Source: Massilia sp. Root351 (GTDB lineage Bacteria > Pseudomonadota > Gammaproteobacteria > Burkholderiales > Burkholderiaceae_D). Taken from it: a DNA stretch of 64,000 nt. The notes below the pieces were generated by a model. It was not told the origin of the DNA. It was given only the letters and a program-made list of their open reading frames with translations, and did no database searches. Below are positions 55,258 to 64,000 of this stretch, piece by piece. The translations under genes were made by a program, and so were the position numbers. The DNA is taken from positions 1,768 to 65,767 of the forward strand of contig NZ_LMDJ01000031.1 of NCBI RefSeq assembly GCF_001425045.1. The letters are read 5' to 3'. Position 1 is the stretch's first letter. Each line of letters opens with the position of its first letter.

Positions 55258-56541
55258 TTAGGCATTGACCAGTTGCGGGGCGCGCTGGCCGGGCTGCCGG
55301 CTGTAGCGGCTGACGGACAGGTCGTCGGCCAGGATGGCGGGGCGCTTGGCCGAGATGATGTCGGCCAGCAGCTGCGCCGAGCCGCAGGACATGGTCCAGC
55401 CCAACGTGCCGTGGCCGGTATTGATGAACAGGTTGCGCACGGCGCTGCGGCCCACCACCGGGGTGCCGTCCGGCGTCATCGGGCGCAGGCCGGTCCAGAA
55501 GCTGGCGCTGGCGGTGTCGCCGGCGCCGGGGAACAGGTCGTTGACCACCATTTCCAGCGTTTCGCGGCGGCGCGGGTTCAGCCGCGTGTTGAAGCCGGCG
55601 ATCTCGGCCATGCCGCCGACGCGGATGCGGTCGTCGAAGCGGGTCACGGCGATCTTGTAGGTTTCGTCCAGGATGGTCGAGGCGGGGGCGCGCGCCGCGT
55701 CCACGATGGGCACGGTGATCGAATAGCCCTTCAGCGGGTAGACCGGGATCTTGACGATGTCCTGCAGCAGCTGGGTGGAGTAGGAGCCCATGGCCACCAC
55801 GTAGCTGTCCGCATGCACCAGGCCGGCGTCCGTGACCACGCCCTTGATCTCGCCGCCGTCCATGACCAGGCTGCGGACCGCGGTGTTGTAGCGGAATTTG
55901 ACGCCCAGCTCTTCGGCCATGGCGGTCAGGCGGGTGGTAAACAGCTGGCAGTCGCCGGTTTCATCGTTCGGCAGGCGCAAGCCGCCCACCAGCTTGTCCT
56001 TGTCCAGGCCGGGTTCGGCGCCGACCAGCTGCTCGCGGCTCAGCAGTTCGTAGGGCACGCCGGTGTCCTTCAGTACTTCGATGTCCTTGGCGGCGCCGTC
56101 CATCTGCTGCTGGGTGCGGAACAGCTGGGTGGTGCCTTGCTGGCGGCCCTGGTATTCGATGCCGGTGGCGGCGCGCAGCGCCTTGAAGCAGTCGCGGCTG
56201 TATTCGGCCAGGCGCACCATGCGCTCCTTGTTGACCGCATAGCGCTCGGCATTGCAGTTCTGCAGCATCTGCCACATCCATTGCAGCTGGAACAGGGTGC
56301 CGTCCGGCGTGATGGACAGCGGCGCGTGGCGCTGCAGCATCCATTTCATGGCTTTCAGCGGGATGCCGGGGGCGGCCCAGGGGGAAGCGTAGCCGGGGGA
56401 GATCTGGCCGGCGTTGGCGAAACTGGTTTCCTGCGCGGACGCGGGCTGGCGGTCCAGCACCGTGACGTCGTGACCGGCCTGGGCCAGGTAGTACGCGGTG
56501 GTGACGCCGATGACGCCGCTGCCAAGAATCACGATACGCAT
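55258..56541 (-). CDS. dadA: D-amino acid dehydrogenase small subunit DadA
   Basis: DadA is the FAD enzyme that oxidises D-amino acids, mainly D-alanine, to keto acids. The 427-residue protein has the N-terminal FAD loop ([20 protein letters not shown]) and the DadA start of the substrate part ([20 protein letters not shown]). The C-terminal FAD contact is [20 protein letters not shown]. The ribosome site is AAGGGAG. It is divergent from an Lrp-type gene that is the likely regulator, as in enteric dad systems. Confidence 0.95.
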   Translation of the reverse strand: MRIVILGSGVIGVTTAYYLAQAGHDVTVLDRQPASAQETSFANAGQISPGYASPWAAPGIPLKAMKWMLQRHAPLSITPDGTLFQLQWMWQMLQNCNAERYAVNKERMVRLAEYSRDCFKALRAATGIEYQGRQQGTTQLFRTQQQMDGAAKDIEVLKDTGVPYELLSREQLVGAEPGLDKDKLVGGLRLPNDETGDCQLFTTRLTAMAEELGVKFRYNTAVRSLVMDGGEIKGVVTDAGLVHADSYVVAMGSYSTQLLQDIVKIPVYPLKGYSITVPIVDAARAPASTILDETYKIAVTRFDDRIRVGGMAEIAGFNTRLNPRRRETLEMVVNDLFPGAGDTASASFWTGLRPMTPDGTPVVGRSAVRNLFINTGHGTLGWTMSCGSAQLLADIISAKRPAILADDLSVSRYSRQPGQRAPQLVNA

Positions 56542-56647
56542 AACGCTCCCTTATAGATTTTAATGGCTTGCGCCAGATATAACGCTATGATAAGTTGCTT
56601 CAACCAGTATTTGTTACTATATAAAAGCCGATATTCAGTAAAAAATC

Positions 56648-57139
56648 ATGCGAACACAGAAAGATTCGGTCCGTACCCTGGACAAGCTGGACCGCAAGAT
56701 CCTGCGCATCCTGCAGGAGGACGGGCGGATTTCCATGAAGGATTTGAGCGAACAGGTGGGGCTGTCGATCACGCCGGCCATCGAGCGGGTCAAGCGCATG
56801 GAGCGCGACGGCGTCATCACCGGCTACCATGCCCGCATCGACCCGCCGGCGCTGGGGGCCAAGCTGCTGGTGTTCGTCGAGATCACGCTGAACACCAAGT
56901 CGGCCTCGATGTTCGAGCAGTTCCGGCGCGAGGTGCTGCGCATCCCGGAGGTGCAGGAGTGCCACCTGGTGTCGGGCGACTTCGACTACCTGATCAAGGC
57001 GCGCATCCACGAAATGGCCGAGTATCGCAAGCTGCTGGGCGAGATGCTGCTGCAGCTGCCGGGGGCGGCGCAAAGCAAGAGTTACGTGGTCATGGAAGAG
57101 ATCAAGGAAACGCTGTTCCTGTCCACCGAAGCGGTCTGA
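56648..57139 (+). CDS. Lrp/AsnC-family regulator
   Basis: This 163-residue leucine-responsive type regulator has an N-terminal helix-turn-helix (LDRKILRILQEDGRISMKDL, LSITPAIERVKRMERDGVIT) and a C-terminal RAM domain (VQECHLVSGDFDYLIKARIH). It lies 106 bp from divergent dadA with AT-rich promoter DNA between. It most likely activates dadA in response to alanine, an inference from family behaviour. Whether it is a global Lrp or a local DadR-like factor cannot be told. Confidence 0.92.
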   Translation: MRTQKDSVRTLDKLDRKILRILQEDGRISMKDLSEQVGLSITPAIERVKRMERDGVITGYHARIDPPALGAKLLVFVEITLNTKSASMFEQFRREVLRIPEVQECHLVSGDFDYLIKARIHEMAEYRKLLGEMLLQLPGAAQSKSYVVMEEIKETLFLSTEAV

Positions 57140-57210
57140 TACACGGTTGAGCGTTATCAAGGTTGCCACATCCTGTAAGATCACTATAATGATTTCGACT
57201 AGGGGGCGCC

Positions 57211-57516
57211 ATGTCCGCCTACGAATTCGATCTGAGCCGGTACGCCGAACGTCTGGAAATGGCTGGCGTGCCAGGGGAGCAAGCCTTGCTGCATGCTGAA
57301 CTGACCGCTGAAACGCTGCAGCAACTGGTCACGAAGGACTATTTGCACAGCGAGCTGCTTGCGCAGGAAGCGCGCATGGATGCCCGCTTTGCCGCGTTCG
57401 AAGCACGCATGGAGACGAGCCTGGCAAAGTTGCAGGCTGATCTGTTCCGCTGGCTCTGTATCGCAGTCTTCGTGCAAGGCGGTTTCATACTCGCCTGTTT
57501 GAAATTACTAGCTTGA
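57211..57516 (+). CDS. DUF1640-like coiled-coil membrane protein
   Basis: This 101-residue protein has a helical N-terminus (YEFDLSRYAERLEMAGVPGE), a short coiled coil (RMDARFAAFEARMETSLAKL) and one C-terminal helix (LCIAVFVQGGFILACLKLL). This is the layout of DUF1640/CCDC90-like proteins, relatives of the mitochondrial MCUR1 family, of unclear bacterial function. Seven bases separate it from the next gene, so the two may act together. Confidence 0.75.
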   Translation: MSAYEFDLSRYAERLEMAGVPGEQALLHAELTAETLQQLVTKDYLHSELLAQEARMDARFAAFEARMETSLAKLQADLFRWLCIAVFVQGGFILACLKLLA

Positions 57517-57523
57517 GTACTGG

Positions 57524-59065
57524 ATGGATGCCGAAAAACCCTTAGAAATCCGCACGCTGGACGAACACCTGTCCTCCGATCAAAGCTTTGCCTCCGCGCT
57601 GGCGCGTACCGTGGGCGCGCTGGCCGCTGCCGACGGCACCGTCACGCTGGGCCAGTTTGCCGCCGTGACCGACCTGGCCGGCGAAGGCAAGGCTTCCGCC
57701 GTATTCACCGCACTGGTACTGAACGCCATCGAGTCGGGCGTGAGCGTCGATTGGGCGCTCAATGCGCTGGCGCGCTGCGCGCCGGCGGTGGACCTGCAGA
57801 CCCGCGAGCATGCCTATGACATGCTGCGTCCGCTGGTGGCGCTGCAGGGAGCCAAGGCGCGCGCGCTGGCGCAGCGCGTGGCCAAGGCGCTCGACCTGCG
57901 CCTGCGCACCGACGAGCTGGCCATGCTGCCGCCCGATGACGAGCGCGGCCTGCTGGGCAGCATCGGCCAGCAGGCGCGCAAGCTGGTCAAGGGGCGCGGC
58001 CTGGGCGACGTGGTGGCCGACTTCGGCCGCAGCACCGGCCACACGGAATTGATGGACGGCGCGCGCCGCTTCCAGGGCGGCAAACTGGACCAGGCGCAGT
58101 TGCGCGGCATGGTGCAGCAGGCCACCGCCAGCATAGGGCAGGGCATCCGCGCCTATCAGGAACTGGCTGCCAGCATGGCCGCGTCGGCCGCCAACGCGGA
58201 CCGCATGATGGCCTCGGCGCTGGAACTGCGCCACCAGGTGCAGCAGCGGCTGGCGCTGGTGGACGCGCGCGTGGCCTACGAGCGCAGCATGCTGTTCCAG
58301 GATATCGACGATGCGGTGCACGATGCCGGCAACGCCATCGAGCTGGCGATTGCCGACCGCCTGGCCACCGACCAGTGGAAGGACGGCGACGTGTGGGAAA
58401 GCATAGGCCGCAACCAGTTCGGCCAGGAGATGGAGCGCCGGCTGGACCGCGTGGTGCGGCGCAAGGAAGAGGCGCTCAAGCTGATGCAGCACGACTTGCG
58501 CCTGTTCCAGTCCGGCATGCGGCTGGGGCAGACCAATGTGTTCCAGCGCGAACACCATGCGGCGCTGGCCAAGCTGATGCCCAGCTTGCGCATCGGCACG
58601 CGGCTGGTCAACACGGTCGATACGGCCGCCAGCCTGACGCTGATGGGCGGCGCGGTGGCGGCGGCGGGCACCGGCACGGTGGCCTACCTGTTCGGCGTGG
58701 CGGTGGTGATGCCGGTGCTGGCGCCGGCGGCGCCGTTTGTCGGCGGCGCGGTGCTGCTGGCGGGCGCGTTCAAGTGGTTCGCCGACGGCGGCAAGCGCAA
58801 GCGATCGGAAATCCGCGACAAGCGCCGCGCCTTCGAGGAGGAACTGCGCGCGCGGCTTAAGGTGGCCGAGCAGTCCTACCTGGCGCAGCTGGACGAGGTG
58901 GCGCAAGGCTTCCATGAATCGGCCCGGCAGATGCTCACGCCGCTGTTGCTGGAGGCCGAGGCCGCCGGGCGCGTGCAGGGCATGCGCGAACGCATCGCCA
59001 GCAAGGTGATCGCCCAGTCGCAGGCCGCCATCGAACAGCTTGAGAACCAGCTGCAGCAGGATTGA
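57524..59065 (+). CDS. TerB-like/dynamin-tail-like unknown protein
   Basis: I know no name for this 513-residue protein. Its first 120 or so residues resemble a TerB-type helical domain (SALARTVGALAAADGTVTLG). Long helical stretches follow. At about residues 370-415 a hydrophobic double segment (LTLMGGAVAAAGTGTVAYLF and GVAVVMPVLAPAAPFVGGAV) forms a membrane hairpin, then a basic coiled coil runs to the end. This looks like the membrane-binding end of a dynamin-like protein without its GTPase part. Partner GTPase genes are not in this window. Confidence 0.7.
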   Translation: MDAEKPLEIRTLDEHLSSDQSFASALARTVGALAAADGTVTLGQFAAVTDLAGEGKASAVFTALVLNAIESGVSVDWALNALARCAPAVDLQTREHAYDMLRPLVALQGAKARALAQRVAKALDLRLRTDELAMLPPDDERGLLGSIGQQARKLVKGRGLGDVVADFGRSTGHTELMDGARRFQGGKLDQAQLRGMVQQATASIGQGIRAYQELAASMAASAANADRMMASALELRHQVQQRLALVDARVAYERSMLFQDIDDAVHDAGNAIELAIADRLATDQWKDGDVWESIGRNQFGQEMERRLDRVVRRKEEALKLMQHDLRLFQSGMRLGQTNVFQREHHAALAKLMPSLRIGTRLVNTVDTAASLTLMGGAVAAAGTGTVAYLFGVAVVMPVLAPAAPFVGGAVLLAGAFKWFADGGKRKRSEIRDKRRAFEEELRARLKVAEQSYLAQLDEVAQGFHESARQMLTPLLLEAEAAGRVQGMRERIASKVIAQSQAAIEQLENQLQQD

Positions 59066-59094
59066 GGCAGGATAGATGTCCCCGTCATGCGGCC

Positions 59095-60264
59095 TCAGTG
59101 CGCCATGTTGCGCGCGATGATGGCGTCGGCGGCCGCGCTGGCCTGCTGCAGCGGCTGGGCCAGCGCGCTGGTGCTGTAGATCGGCGCCCGCGGCATCGGG
59201 GCACCCAGCATGGGGCCGTCGGTCTTGCTGATGTCCACCTTCACCGTGGTGGACAGGCCGATGCGCAGCGGATGCCTGGCCAGCTCTTGCGCATCGAGCG
59301 CTATCCTCACCGGCACGCGCTGCACCACCTTGATCCAGTTGCCGCTGGCGTTCTGCGCCGGCAGCACCGAGAACGCGCTGCCGGTGCCTGCCGACATGCC
59401 CAGTACTTTGCCGTGGTAGGCCACCTTGCCGCCGTACAGGTCCGCCTCCACCGTGGCGGGCTGGCCGACGCGGATGTCGCGCAGTTCCGATTCCTTGAAG
59501 TTGGCGTCCACCCACAGCTGGTCCAGCGGCACGATGGACAGCAGCGGCATGCCGGGCGTGACGCGGGCGCCCACCTGCACGCTGCGCTTGGCCACGTAAC
59601 CGGACACCGGCGCCACGATGGCGTTGCGGCGCGCGGCCAGCCAGGCTTGCATGTAGTCGGCGCGCGCCGCCTGCACGGCCGGGTGCTCGGCCAGTGCCAC
59701 ACCGGCCACGCCCGCGTGCGCCGCCGCGCTTTGTTGCAGCGCCACTTCGATCGCCGCCTGCGCGTTGGCCACGGCCTGGCGCGCGTGTTCCACCTCCTCG
59801 CCGGAGACGGTGTGGTCGGCCGCCAGCGGCGCGCGGCGGGCCAGGTCGTCCTGCGCGTTGTTCAAGGCCAGCCTGCGCTGGGCGACGGCGGCGTCGAACT
59901 GGCCGGCGTCGGCGTAGCGCTGGCGTTCCTGGCGCACGGCGGCGCCCAGGCGGGCCCGGGCCAGTTCCAGCGCCACCTCGGCGTCCACCGGGTCGAGCTT
60001 GACGATTTGCGCGCCGGCCTGCACCAGCTGGGTTTCGTCGGCGCCGATCTCGGCCACGTTGCCAGCCACTTGCGAGGATAGCGTGACGAGATTGCCGCCG
60101 ACGTAGGCGTTGTCGGTTTCCTGCTGTCTGGACAGCACGGATTCGTAGTAGAAGGCGTAAGCGGCGCCGGCGGCCACGAAGGCCAGCGTGATGCCGGCCA
60201 GCACGCGGGTGCGTTTTTTGTTGTTGGCTGGGGCTGCGGCGGTGGTTTCGGGTGCGGTGGTCAT
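59095..60264 (-). CDS. emrA: Membrane-fusion protein of drug efflux, EmrA type
   Basis: EmrA bridges the inner-membrane pump EmrB with the outer-membrane channel. The 389-residue protein has one helix (VLAGITLAFVAAGAAYAFYY) and a beta-barrel/lipoyl pattern (QETDNAYVGGNLVTLSSQVA, IVAPVSGYVAKRSVQVGARV). A long coiled coil and the C-terminal VLPAQNASGNWIKVVQRVPV follow. It is the last gene of marR-emrB-nodT-emrA. Confidence 0.93.
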   Translation of the reverse strand: MTTAPETTAAAPANNKKRTRVLAGITLAFVAAGAAYAFYYESVLSRQQETDNAYVGGNLVTLSSQVAGNVAEIGADETQLVQAGAQIVKLDPVDAEVALELARARLGAAVRQERQRYADAGQFDAAVAQRRLALNNAQDDLARRAPLAADHTVSGEEVEHARQAVANAQAAIEVALQQSAAAHAGVAGVALAEHPAVQAARADYMQAWLAARRNAIVAPVSGYVAKRSVQVGARVTPGMPLLSIVPLDQLWVDANFKESELRDIRVGQPATVEADLYGGKVAYHGKVLGMSAGTGSAFSVLPAQNASGNWIKVVQRVPVRIALDAQELARHPLRIGLSTTVKVDISKTDGPMLGAPMPRAPIYSTSALAQPLQQASAAADAIIARNMAH

Positions 60265-60276
60265 GGCGAGCTCGGA

Positions 60277-61827
60277 TTAGTTCAGGGTAAGTGCGGTGCC
60301 GGCGCGGTAGCCGCCGCCGAGCGAGTGGATCAGCGCGACTTCGGCTTGCAGCTGGATTTGCCGGAGGTGCAGGGCGGCATCCTGCTGGCGCAGCGCGTTC
60401 AGTTGCGCATTCAGCACGGCGTGCCGGGTGGCCAGGCCGCCTTGCAGCCTGGCCTGGGCGGAGCGCAGCAGGGCTTGCGCGGCGGTGCTGGCGGCGGCCT
60501 GTTCGCTGGTTTCGGCTTCCAGCGCTTGCACGGCGGCGGCGTCCTGCGCCACGTCGCGCACGGCGGCCACCACGGCGCGGTTGTACTCGGCCACCAGCGC
60601 GTTGCGCTCGCTGCGCGTACCTTCCAGTTGCGCGGCCAGGCGTTTGCTGTCGAACAGTGGCAGGGTGATGGTGGGGCCGACGAACAGCGTGCGGCTTGGT
60701 GCTTCCAGCAGGCGCTCAAGGGAGATCGAATTCAGGCCGGCGGCGGCGCTGATGTTGATGTCCGGGTAGAACGCGGCCTTGGCGGCGTCGATGCGGCTCA
60801 ACGCGGCTTCCACGCGCCAGCGCGCGGCTTGCAGGTCCGGCCGGCGCGCCAGCAGCTCCATGCCGAGGCGCGACGGCAGCGCGTGCAACCCCTCGGGCAA
60901 TGCGCGCTGCTGCAGCGCGGCCAGCAATTGCGCTGTGCTGGCGCGGGGCGCAGCGGGGGCTGCAGCGTCCGCCGTGCCAGGTGCACGCGTGCCGCCGGCG
61001 TGGGCGTCGGACTGGCCGGCGTTCGGCGCGTTGTCGCCGCCGAGCAGGGCGCGCAGGGCCTCGCGTTCGCGCAGGTTGTCGCCGTCAAGCTGGGCGAGCT
61101 GCTGCCTGAGCTGCGACAGCTCGGCGCCGGCTTGCCGCGCTTCGTCCTGCACGCCCAGGCCGCGCGCGATGCGCTTGGCGGCATCGGCGATCACGGCCTG
61201 CTGCGCGGCGATCAGCTGTTCCAGGTTGGCGCGCCGCGCCCAGCCGCCCTGCAGGCGGAAGTAGCTTTGCGCGATGGCCGCCGACAGCGCGCGCTCGGCT
61301 TGCGCGTAGCCGGCCCGGTGCGCGTTGAGCTCGCCCGCCGCCGCCGCCACTTGCGCCTTGTTGCGGCCCCACCAGTCGAAGTTGTAGCGCGCATCCACGC
61401 GCACGGTCTCTTCGGTGAAGTAGCTGCCGCCGATGGGCGCCGGGAACAGGCCGGTGCCGGAGTAGCGCTGGCGGTTCATGCCGCCGTACACGCCGGCTTC
61501 CAGCCCCGCCGCCGCGCGCGTGCGGTCCAGCGAAGAATGCGCCGCAGAGATGTGCGCGGCGGCCGCATCCAGGTCCGGGCTGGCGGCGAGGGCGGCCGAG
61601 ATCAGGCGGTCCAGCTGGGCGTCGTGGTAGACCTCCCACCAGCGCGCTTCCGGCCAGCCGTCGCGCGCCAGCTTGATGTCGGCGGCGACCGTGGCGGCCG
61701 GCACGTCGCGTTGCGCCAGCGGGGCAGTGCGCTCGGCGGGAACGTGGGCGCAGCCGGCCAGCGCGAACGCGCAGGCAAGGGCGCTGGCCAGTGCGGACGG
61801 CGGGAGCAGGGGAGTACTTGTTCTCAT
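60277..61827 (-). CDS. NodT-family outer-membrane efflux channel
   Basis: This 516-residue lipoprotein of the TolC/NodT type has a signal peptide with lipobox (CAFALAGCAHVP). Two outer-membrane-factor repeats follow (ARWWEVYHDAQLDRLISAAL; GMELLARRPDLQAARWRVEA, then FYPDINISAAAGLNSISLE). An Ala/Gly-rich linker is inserted near residue 285. It forms the outer part of the efflux channel with the EmrA and EmrB genes on either side. The start is ATG 61827, 4 bp after the emrB stop. Confidence 0.92.
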   Translation of the reverse strand: MRTSTPLLPPSALASALACAFALAGCAHVPAERTAPLAQRDVPAATVAADIKLARDGWPEARWWEVYHDAQLDRLISAALAASPDLDAAAAHISAAHSSLDRTRAAAGLEAGVYGGMNRQRYSGTGLFPAPIGGSYFTEETVRVDARYNFDWWGRNKAQVAAAAGELNAHRAGYAQAERALSAAIAQSYFRLQGGWARRANLEQLIAAQQAVIADAAKRIARGLGVQDEARQAGAELSQLRQQLAQLDGDNLREREALRALLGGDNAPNAGQSDAHAGGTRAPGTADAAAPAAPRASTAQLLAALQQRALPEGLHALPSRLGMELLARRPDLQAARWRVEAALSRIDAAKAAFYPDINISAAAGLNSISLERLLEAPSRTLFVGPTITLPLFDSKRLAAQLEGTRSERNALVAEYNRAVVAAVRDVAQDAAAVQALEAETSEQAAASTAAQALLRSAQARLQGGLATRHAVLNAQLNALRQQDAALHLRQIQLQAEVALIHSLGGGYRAGTALTLN

Positions 61828-61831
61828 AGTC

Positions 61832-63352
61832 TCAATCCATGGCCGCATGGCCGGCAGGCGCAGGTGCGGCGGTTTTGGCTGCGGGACGCACCAGCAGCAG
61901 AAGCGGAATCACCGCCAGGGTCAGCAGCGTCATCAGCCAGAAGTCGTCCACGTAGGCGATCATCGAAGCCTGGCGCGTCACTTCCGCGTTCAGCAGCGCG
62001 AGCGCGTCGGGCGCGGTGTCGGTCACGGCCACGCGCGCCACCAGCGCCGCATGCACGGTTTGCGTGTTGCGCACCAGCAGCGTCTGCACCAGCGCGATGC
62101 CGACGCTGCTGCCGATGTTGCGCACCAGGCTGTAGATCGCCGTGCCTTCGGCGCGCATTTCGGGCGCCAGCGTGGCGAAGGTGGCCGCGCTCAGCGGTAC
62201 AAACACCAGTCCCAGCCCCAAGCCCTGGATCACGCCCGGCCAGACGATGTCGGCGGCGGACAGCACCAGCGTGTAGCCGCTCATCTGCCATAGCGAGAAC
62301 GCGGTGACGGCGAAGCCGATGGCCAGCAGCAGGCGCACGTCGTAGCGGCCCACCAGGCGCCCGACCAGCAGCATCGCCACCATGGTGCCCAGGCCGCTCG
62401 GCGCCGTGACGAGGCCGGCCAGCGCGGCCGGATTGCCCATCAGCCCCTGCAGCAGCGAGGGCGTGAGCGCGCGGGTGGCGAACAGCACCAGGCCGACGAT
62501 GAAGATGAACAGCAGGCCGCTCACGTAGTTGGCGTTTTTCAGCAGGCGGTAATTGAAGAAGGACTTGCCGGCGGGGGTGAGCGCGGTGTGCGCCACGAAC
62601 CAGGCCAGGCTGAGCGCCAGCACGGCCGCTTCGATCCAGGTTTCGGTGGCGGCGAACCAGTCGTTCTGTTCGCCCCGGTCCAGCAGCATCTGCAGCGCGC
62701 CGATGGCCAGGCTGAGGGTGGCGAAGCCGAAGGCGTCGAAGCGCATGCTGCGCGCGGCGGGCGTGGGATGGATGTATTTCCAGATCCCGTAGAACGCCAT
62801 CGCTCCCACCGGCACGTTGATGAAGAACACCCAGCGCCAGTCGTAGCTGTCGGTCAGCCAGCCGCCCAGCGTGGGACCGAGGATGGGGCCTATCATCACG
62901 CCCATGCCCCACACGGCCATGGCCGAGCCGTGCTTTTCGCGCGGGTTGATGTCCAGCAGCACGGCTTGAGATAGCGGTACCAGCGCGGCGCCGAAAACGC
63001 CCTGCAGCAGGCGGGCGGCGACGATCTCGCCCAGCGTGGCGGACAGGCCGCACAGCACCGAGGCCACGGTGAAGCCTGCCACCGACACCAGGAACACATT
63101 TTTCTGGCCGAAGCGGTCGCACAGCCAGCCGGTCAGCGGGGTGGCGATGGCGGCGGCCACGATGAAGGAGGTCAGCACCCAGGTGATCTGATCCTGCGAG
63201 GCCGACAGGCTGCCTTGCATATGCGGCAGCGCCACGTTGGCAATGGTGCCGTCCAGCGCCTGGATGATGGTGGCCAGCATGATGGACAGCGTGATCATGC
63301 GCCGGTTCAGCGGCGCTTGCCTGGCTGGACCGGCTGCGGCGGCAGGGCTCAC
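61832..63352 (-). CDS. emrB: DHA2-family drug exporter EmrB
   Basis: EmrB is the inner-membrane 14-helix proton antiporter of the Emr-type efflux system. The 506-residue protein has the DHA2 signature (IIQALDGTIANVALPHMQGS; TPLTGWLCDRFGQKNVFLVS; GPTLGGWLTDSYDWRWVFFI). It begins with GTG 63352 that overlaps the MarR stop in GTGA. It exports hydrophobic toxic compounds together with EmrA and the NodT channel. Confidence 0.94.
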   Translation of the reverse strand: MSPAAAAGPARQAPLNRRMITLSIMLATIIQALDGTIANVALPHMQGSLSASQDQITWVLTSFIVAAAIATPLTGWLCDRFGQKNVFLVSVAGFTVASVLCGLSATLGEIVAARLLQGVFGAALVPLSQAVLLDINPREKHGSAMAVWGMGVMIGPILGPTLGGWLTDSYDWRWVFFINVPVGAMAFYGIWKYIHPTPAARSMRFDAFGFATLSLAIGALQMLLDRGEQNDWFAATETWIEAAVLALSLAWFVAHTALTPAGKSFFNYRLLKNANYVSGLLFIFIVGLVLFATRALTPSLLQGLMGNPAALAGLVTAPSGLGTMVAMLLVGRLVGRYDVRLLLAIGFAVTAFSLWQMSGYTLVLSAADIVWPGVIQGLGLGLVFVPLSAATFATLAPEMRAEGTAIYSLVRNIGSSVGIALVQTLLVRNTQTVHAALVARVAVTDTAPDALALLNAEVTRQASMIAYVDDFWLMTLLTLAVIPLLLLVRPAAKTAAPAPAGHAAMD

Positions 63353-63783
63353 AGCTTGGCCTCGACCGCCGCTTGCAGCTGTTCGAGAAAGCCGGTGACG
63401 ATGGCCAGCGTGGCTGGATCGGTGTTGCCCAGCAGCTCCTGGCGGAAGGCGTTGGCTTCCTTCTTCACGCGGGTGTAGATGTCCTGGCCGGCCGGCGTGA
63501 GGCTGACCAGCTTGACGCGGCGGTCGCTGCCGGACGGCGTGCGCTGCAGGTAGCCGGCTTTCACCAGGCGGTCGAGCATGGCAACCATGGTGGGGTCTTC
63601 CACGCCCAGGTGGCGCGCCAGTTCGGTTTGCGACAGCGGCTGGGCCTTGGCCACGGCGGCAATCGCCATCCAGCTGGCCTGGCCCATGCCCAGGTCTTTC
63701 AGGCGCCGGTCCAGCGCCAGGCGCCAGGCGCGGGCGGTGGTGTGCAGGGCGTGCGAGAAGCGTTCGTCGAGGGAAAGTGACAT
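63349..63783 (-). CDS. MarR-family regulator of the efflux operon
   Basis: This 144-residue MarR-type regulator has the winged helix (QPLSQTELARHLGVEDPTMV, AMLDRLVKAGYLQRTPSGSD, RRVKLVSLTPAGQDIYTRVK). It is the first gene of the marR-emrB-nodT-emrA unit. It probably binds the TTAGATATCTAA palindrome before its own start and is released by a pump substrate. No clear ribosome site is seen, and the leader must be short. Confidence 0.93.
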   Translation of the reverse strand: MSLSLDERFSHALHTTARAWRLALDRRLKDLGMGQASWMAIAAVAKAQPLSQTELARHLGVEDPTMVAMLDRLVKAGYLQRTPSGSDRRVKLVSLTPAGQDIYTRVKKEANAFRQELLGNTDPATLAIVTGFLEQLQAAVEAKL

Positions 63784-63799
63784 GTCTATGGGATAATGG

Positions 63800-63811
63800 T
63801 TAGATATCTAA
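63800..63811. promoter_or_regulatory. MarR operator-like palindrome
   Basis: TTAGATATCTAA is a perfect 12-bp palindrome located 17 bp before the marR start. It lies in the promoter zone between marR and the rightward gene at 63891 and is the likely autorepression site. Confidence 0.6.
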
Positions 63812-63890
63812 TCATTAGTCTACCATGGTATTTTTCTGAATTGCAATGCCGGCCAGGCATGGTAGGCTGCGGTATCGACTCGGAGGACTG

Positions 63891-64000
63891 ATGAGACTGC
63901 GAATGACGATGCGGCGGGGCGCGCTGGCCGCTGCCATCCTGGGACTGGCGGCGGCGGGGTGCGGGCCGGCGATGGCGCAGGCTGCGGGGGACGACAGCAC
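63891..64000 (+). CDS. Exported protein, start only
   Basis: The window ends 36 codons into this gene. The visible part is a signal peptide (MTMRRGALAAAILGLAAAGC) with a possible lipobox Cys or, further on, an AMAQA signal peptidase I site. A GGAGG ribosome site lies 4 bases before ATG 63891. The mature protein is not visible, so no function can be given. Confidence 0.7.
   Translation, partial: MRLRMTMRRGALAAAILGLAAAGCGPAMAQAAGDDS

Noticed and set aside
1-64000. tRNA, rRNA, CRISPR arrays, intact insertion sequences or rho-independent terminators
   Set aside because: None was seen. Convergent gene pairs end within a few bases of each other and no hairpin followed by a T-run was found.

Overview
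This window comes from a high-GC betaproteobacterium. Codon use, the style of the type VI secretion system (T6SS), the cbb3-type oxidase and the many MarR, LysR and Lrp regulators fit Burkholderiales, most likely Oxalobacteraceae (Massilia, Janthinobacterium or Duganella). That placement is an inference from content. I see no rRNA, tRNA, CRISPR array or intact insertion sequence.

Bases 1-29,909 hold an almost complete T6SS in several transcription units. A leftward unit carries tssK, tssL and a vgrG that runs off the left edge. A rightward unit carries a TPR lipoprotein, tssB, tssC, hcp, tssE, tssF, tssG and clpV. A leftward unit starting near 24,307 carries a VanY-like peptidoglycan hydrolase (tagX), a PAAR tip, a two-helix membrane protein with a degenerate thiolase-like fold, tssM, tagF, an OmpA protein and tssA. 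A rightward pair carries an unknown Ala/Pro-rich membrane protein and a second, 996-residue vgrG. A leftward pair carries a shorter paralogue of the thiolase-like protein and an unknown protein. No tssJ is visible. Two leftward T6SS units share a 23-bp promoter-like element whose TTTCTGAYAA core also lies between tssK and the tssBC operon. Between clpV and tssA sits a small islet with a broken toxin-antitoxin locus, a GFA/CENP-V-type protein and a possible small membrane protein.

Bases 30,197-37,127 are mixed: a PstS-like periplasmic protein paired with a GGDEF-EAL enzyme, a nitrobindin-like barrel protein, methionine aminopeptidase, acylphosphatase, a DHFR-like reductase, a MarR-GNAT fusion and a KTSC protein. 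Bases 37,261-43,237 form one tight operon: an MdfA-like exporter, a TcdA/TcdB-fold glycosyltransferase, a GNAT acetyltransferase, a PhyH dioxygenase and a NagZ-family hexosaminidase. It looks like a small uncharacterised biosynthesis, tailoring and export system, and three spaced TACCAA repeats precede it.

Bases 43,245-48,998 hold two LysR regulators, a pirin, a ycaC pseudogene with an internal deletion, zntB, a DUF1971 protein and an aldo/keto reductase. Bases 49,003-54,306 hold an NsrR-type regulator divergent from a cbb3-like oxidase set: a ccoN carrying a CcoS-like N-terminus, ccoO, a one-haem cytochrome c, SCO, a membrane protein and a group III truncated haemoglobin. They are followed by an HDOD protein with a probably leaderless mRNA, dadA divergent from an Lrp regulator, a DUF1640-like protein with a TerB/dynamin-tail-like protein, and a MarR-emrB-nodT-emrA drug efflux operon. 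A truncated exported protein starts at the right edge.
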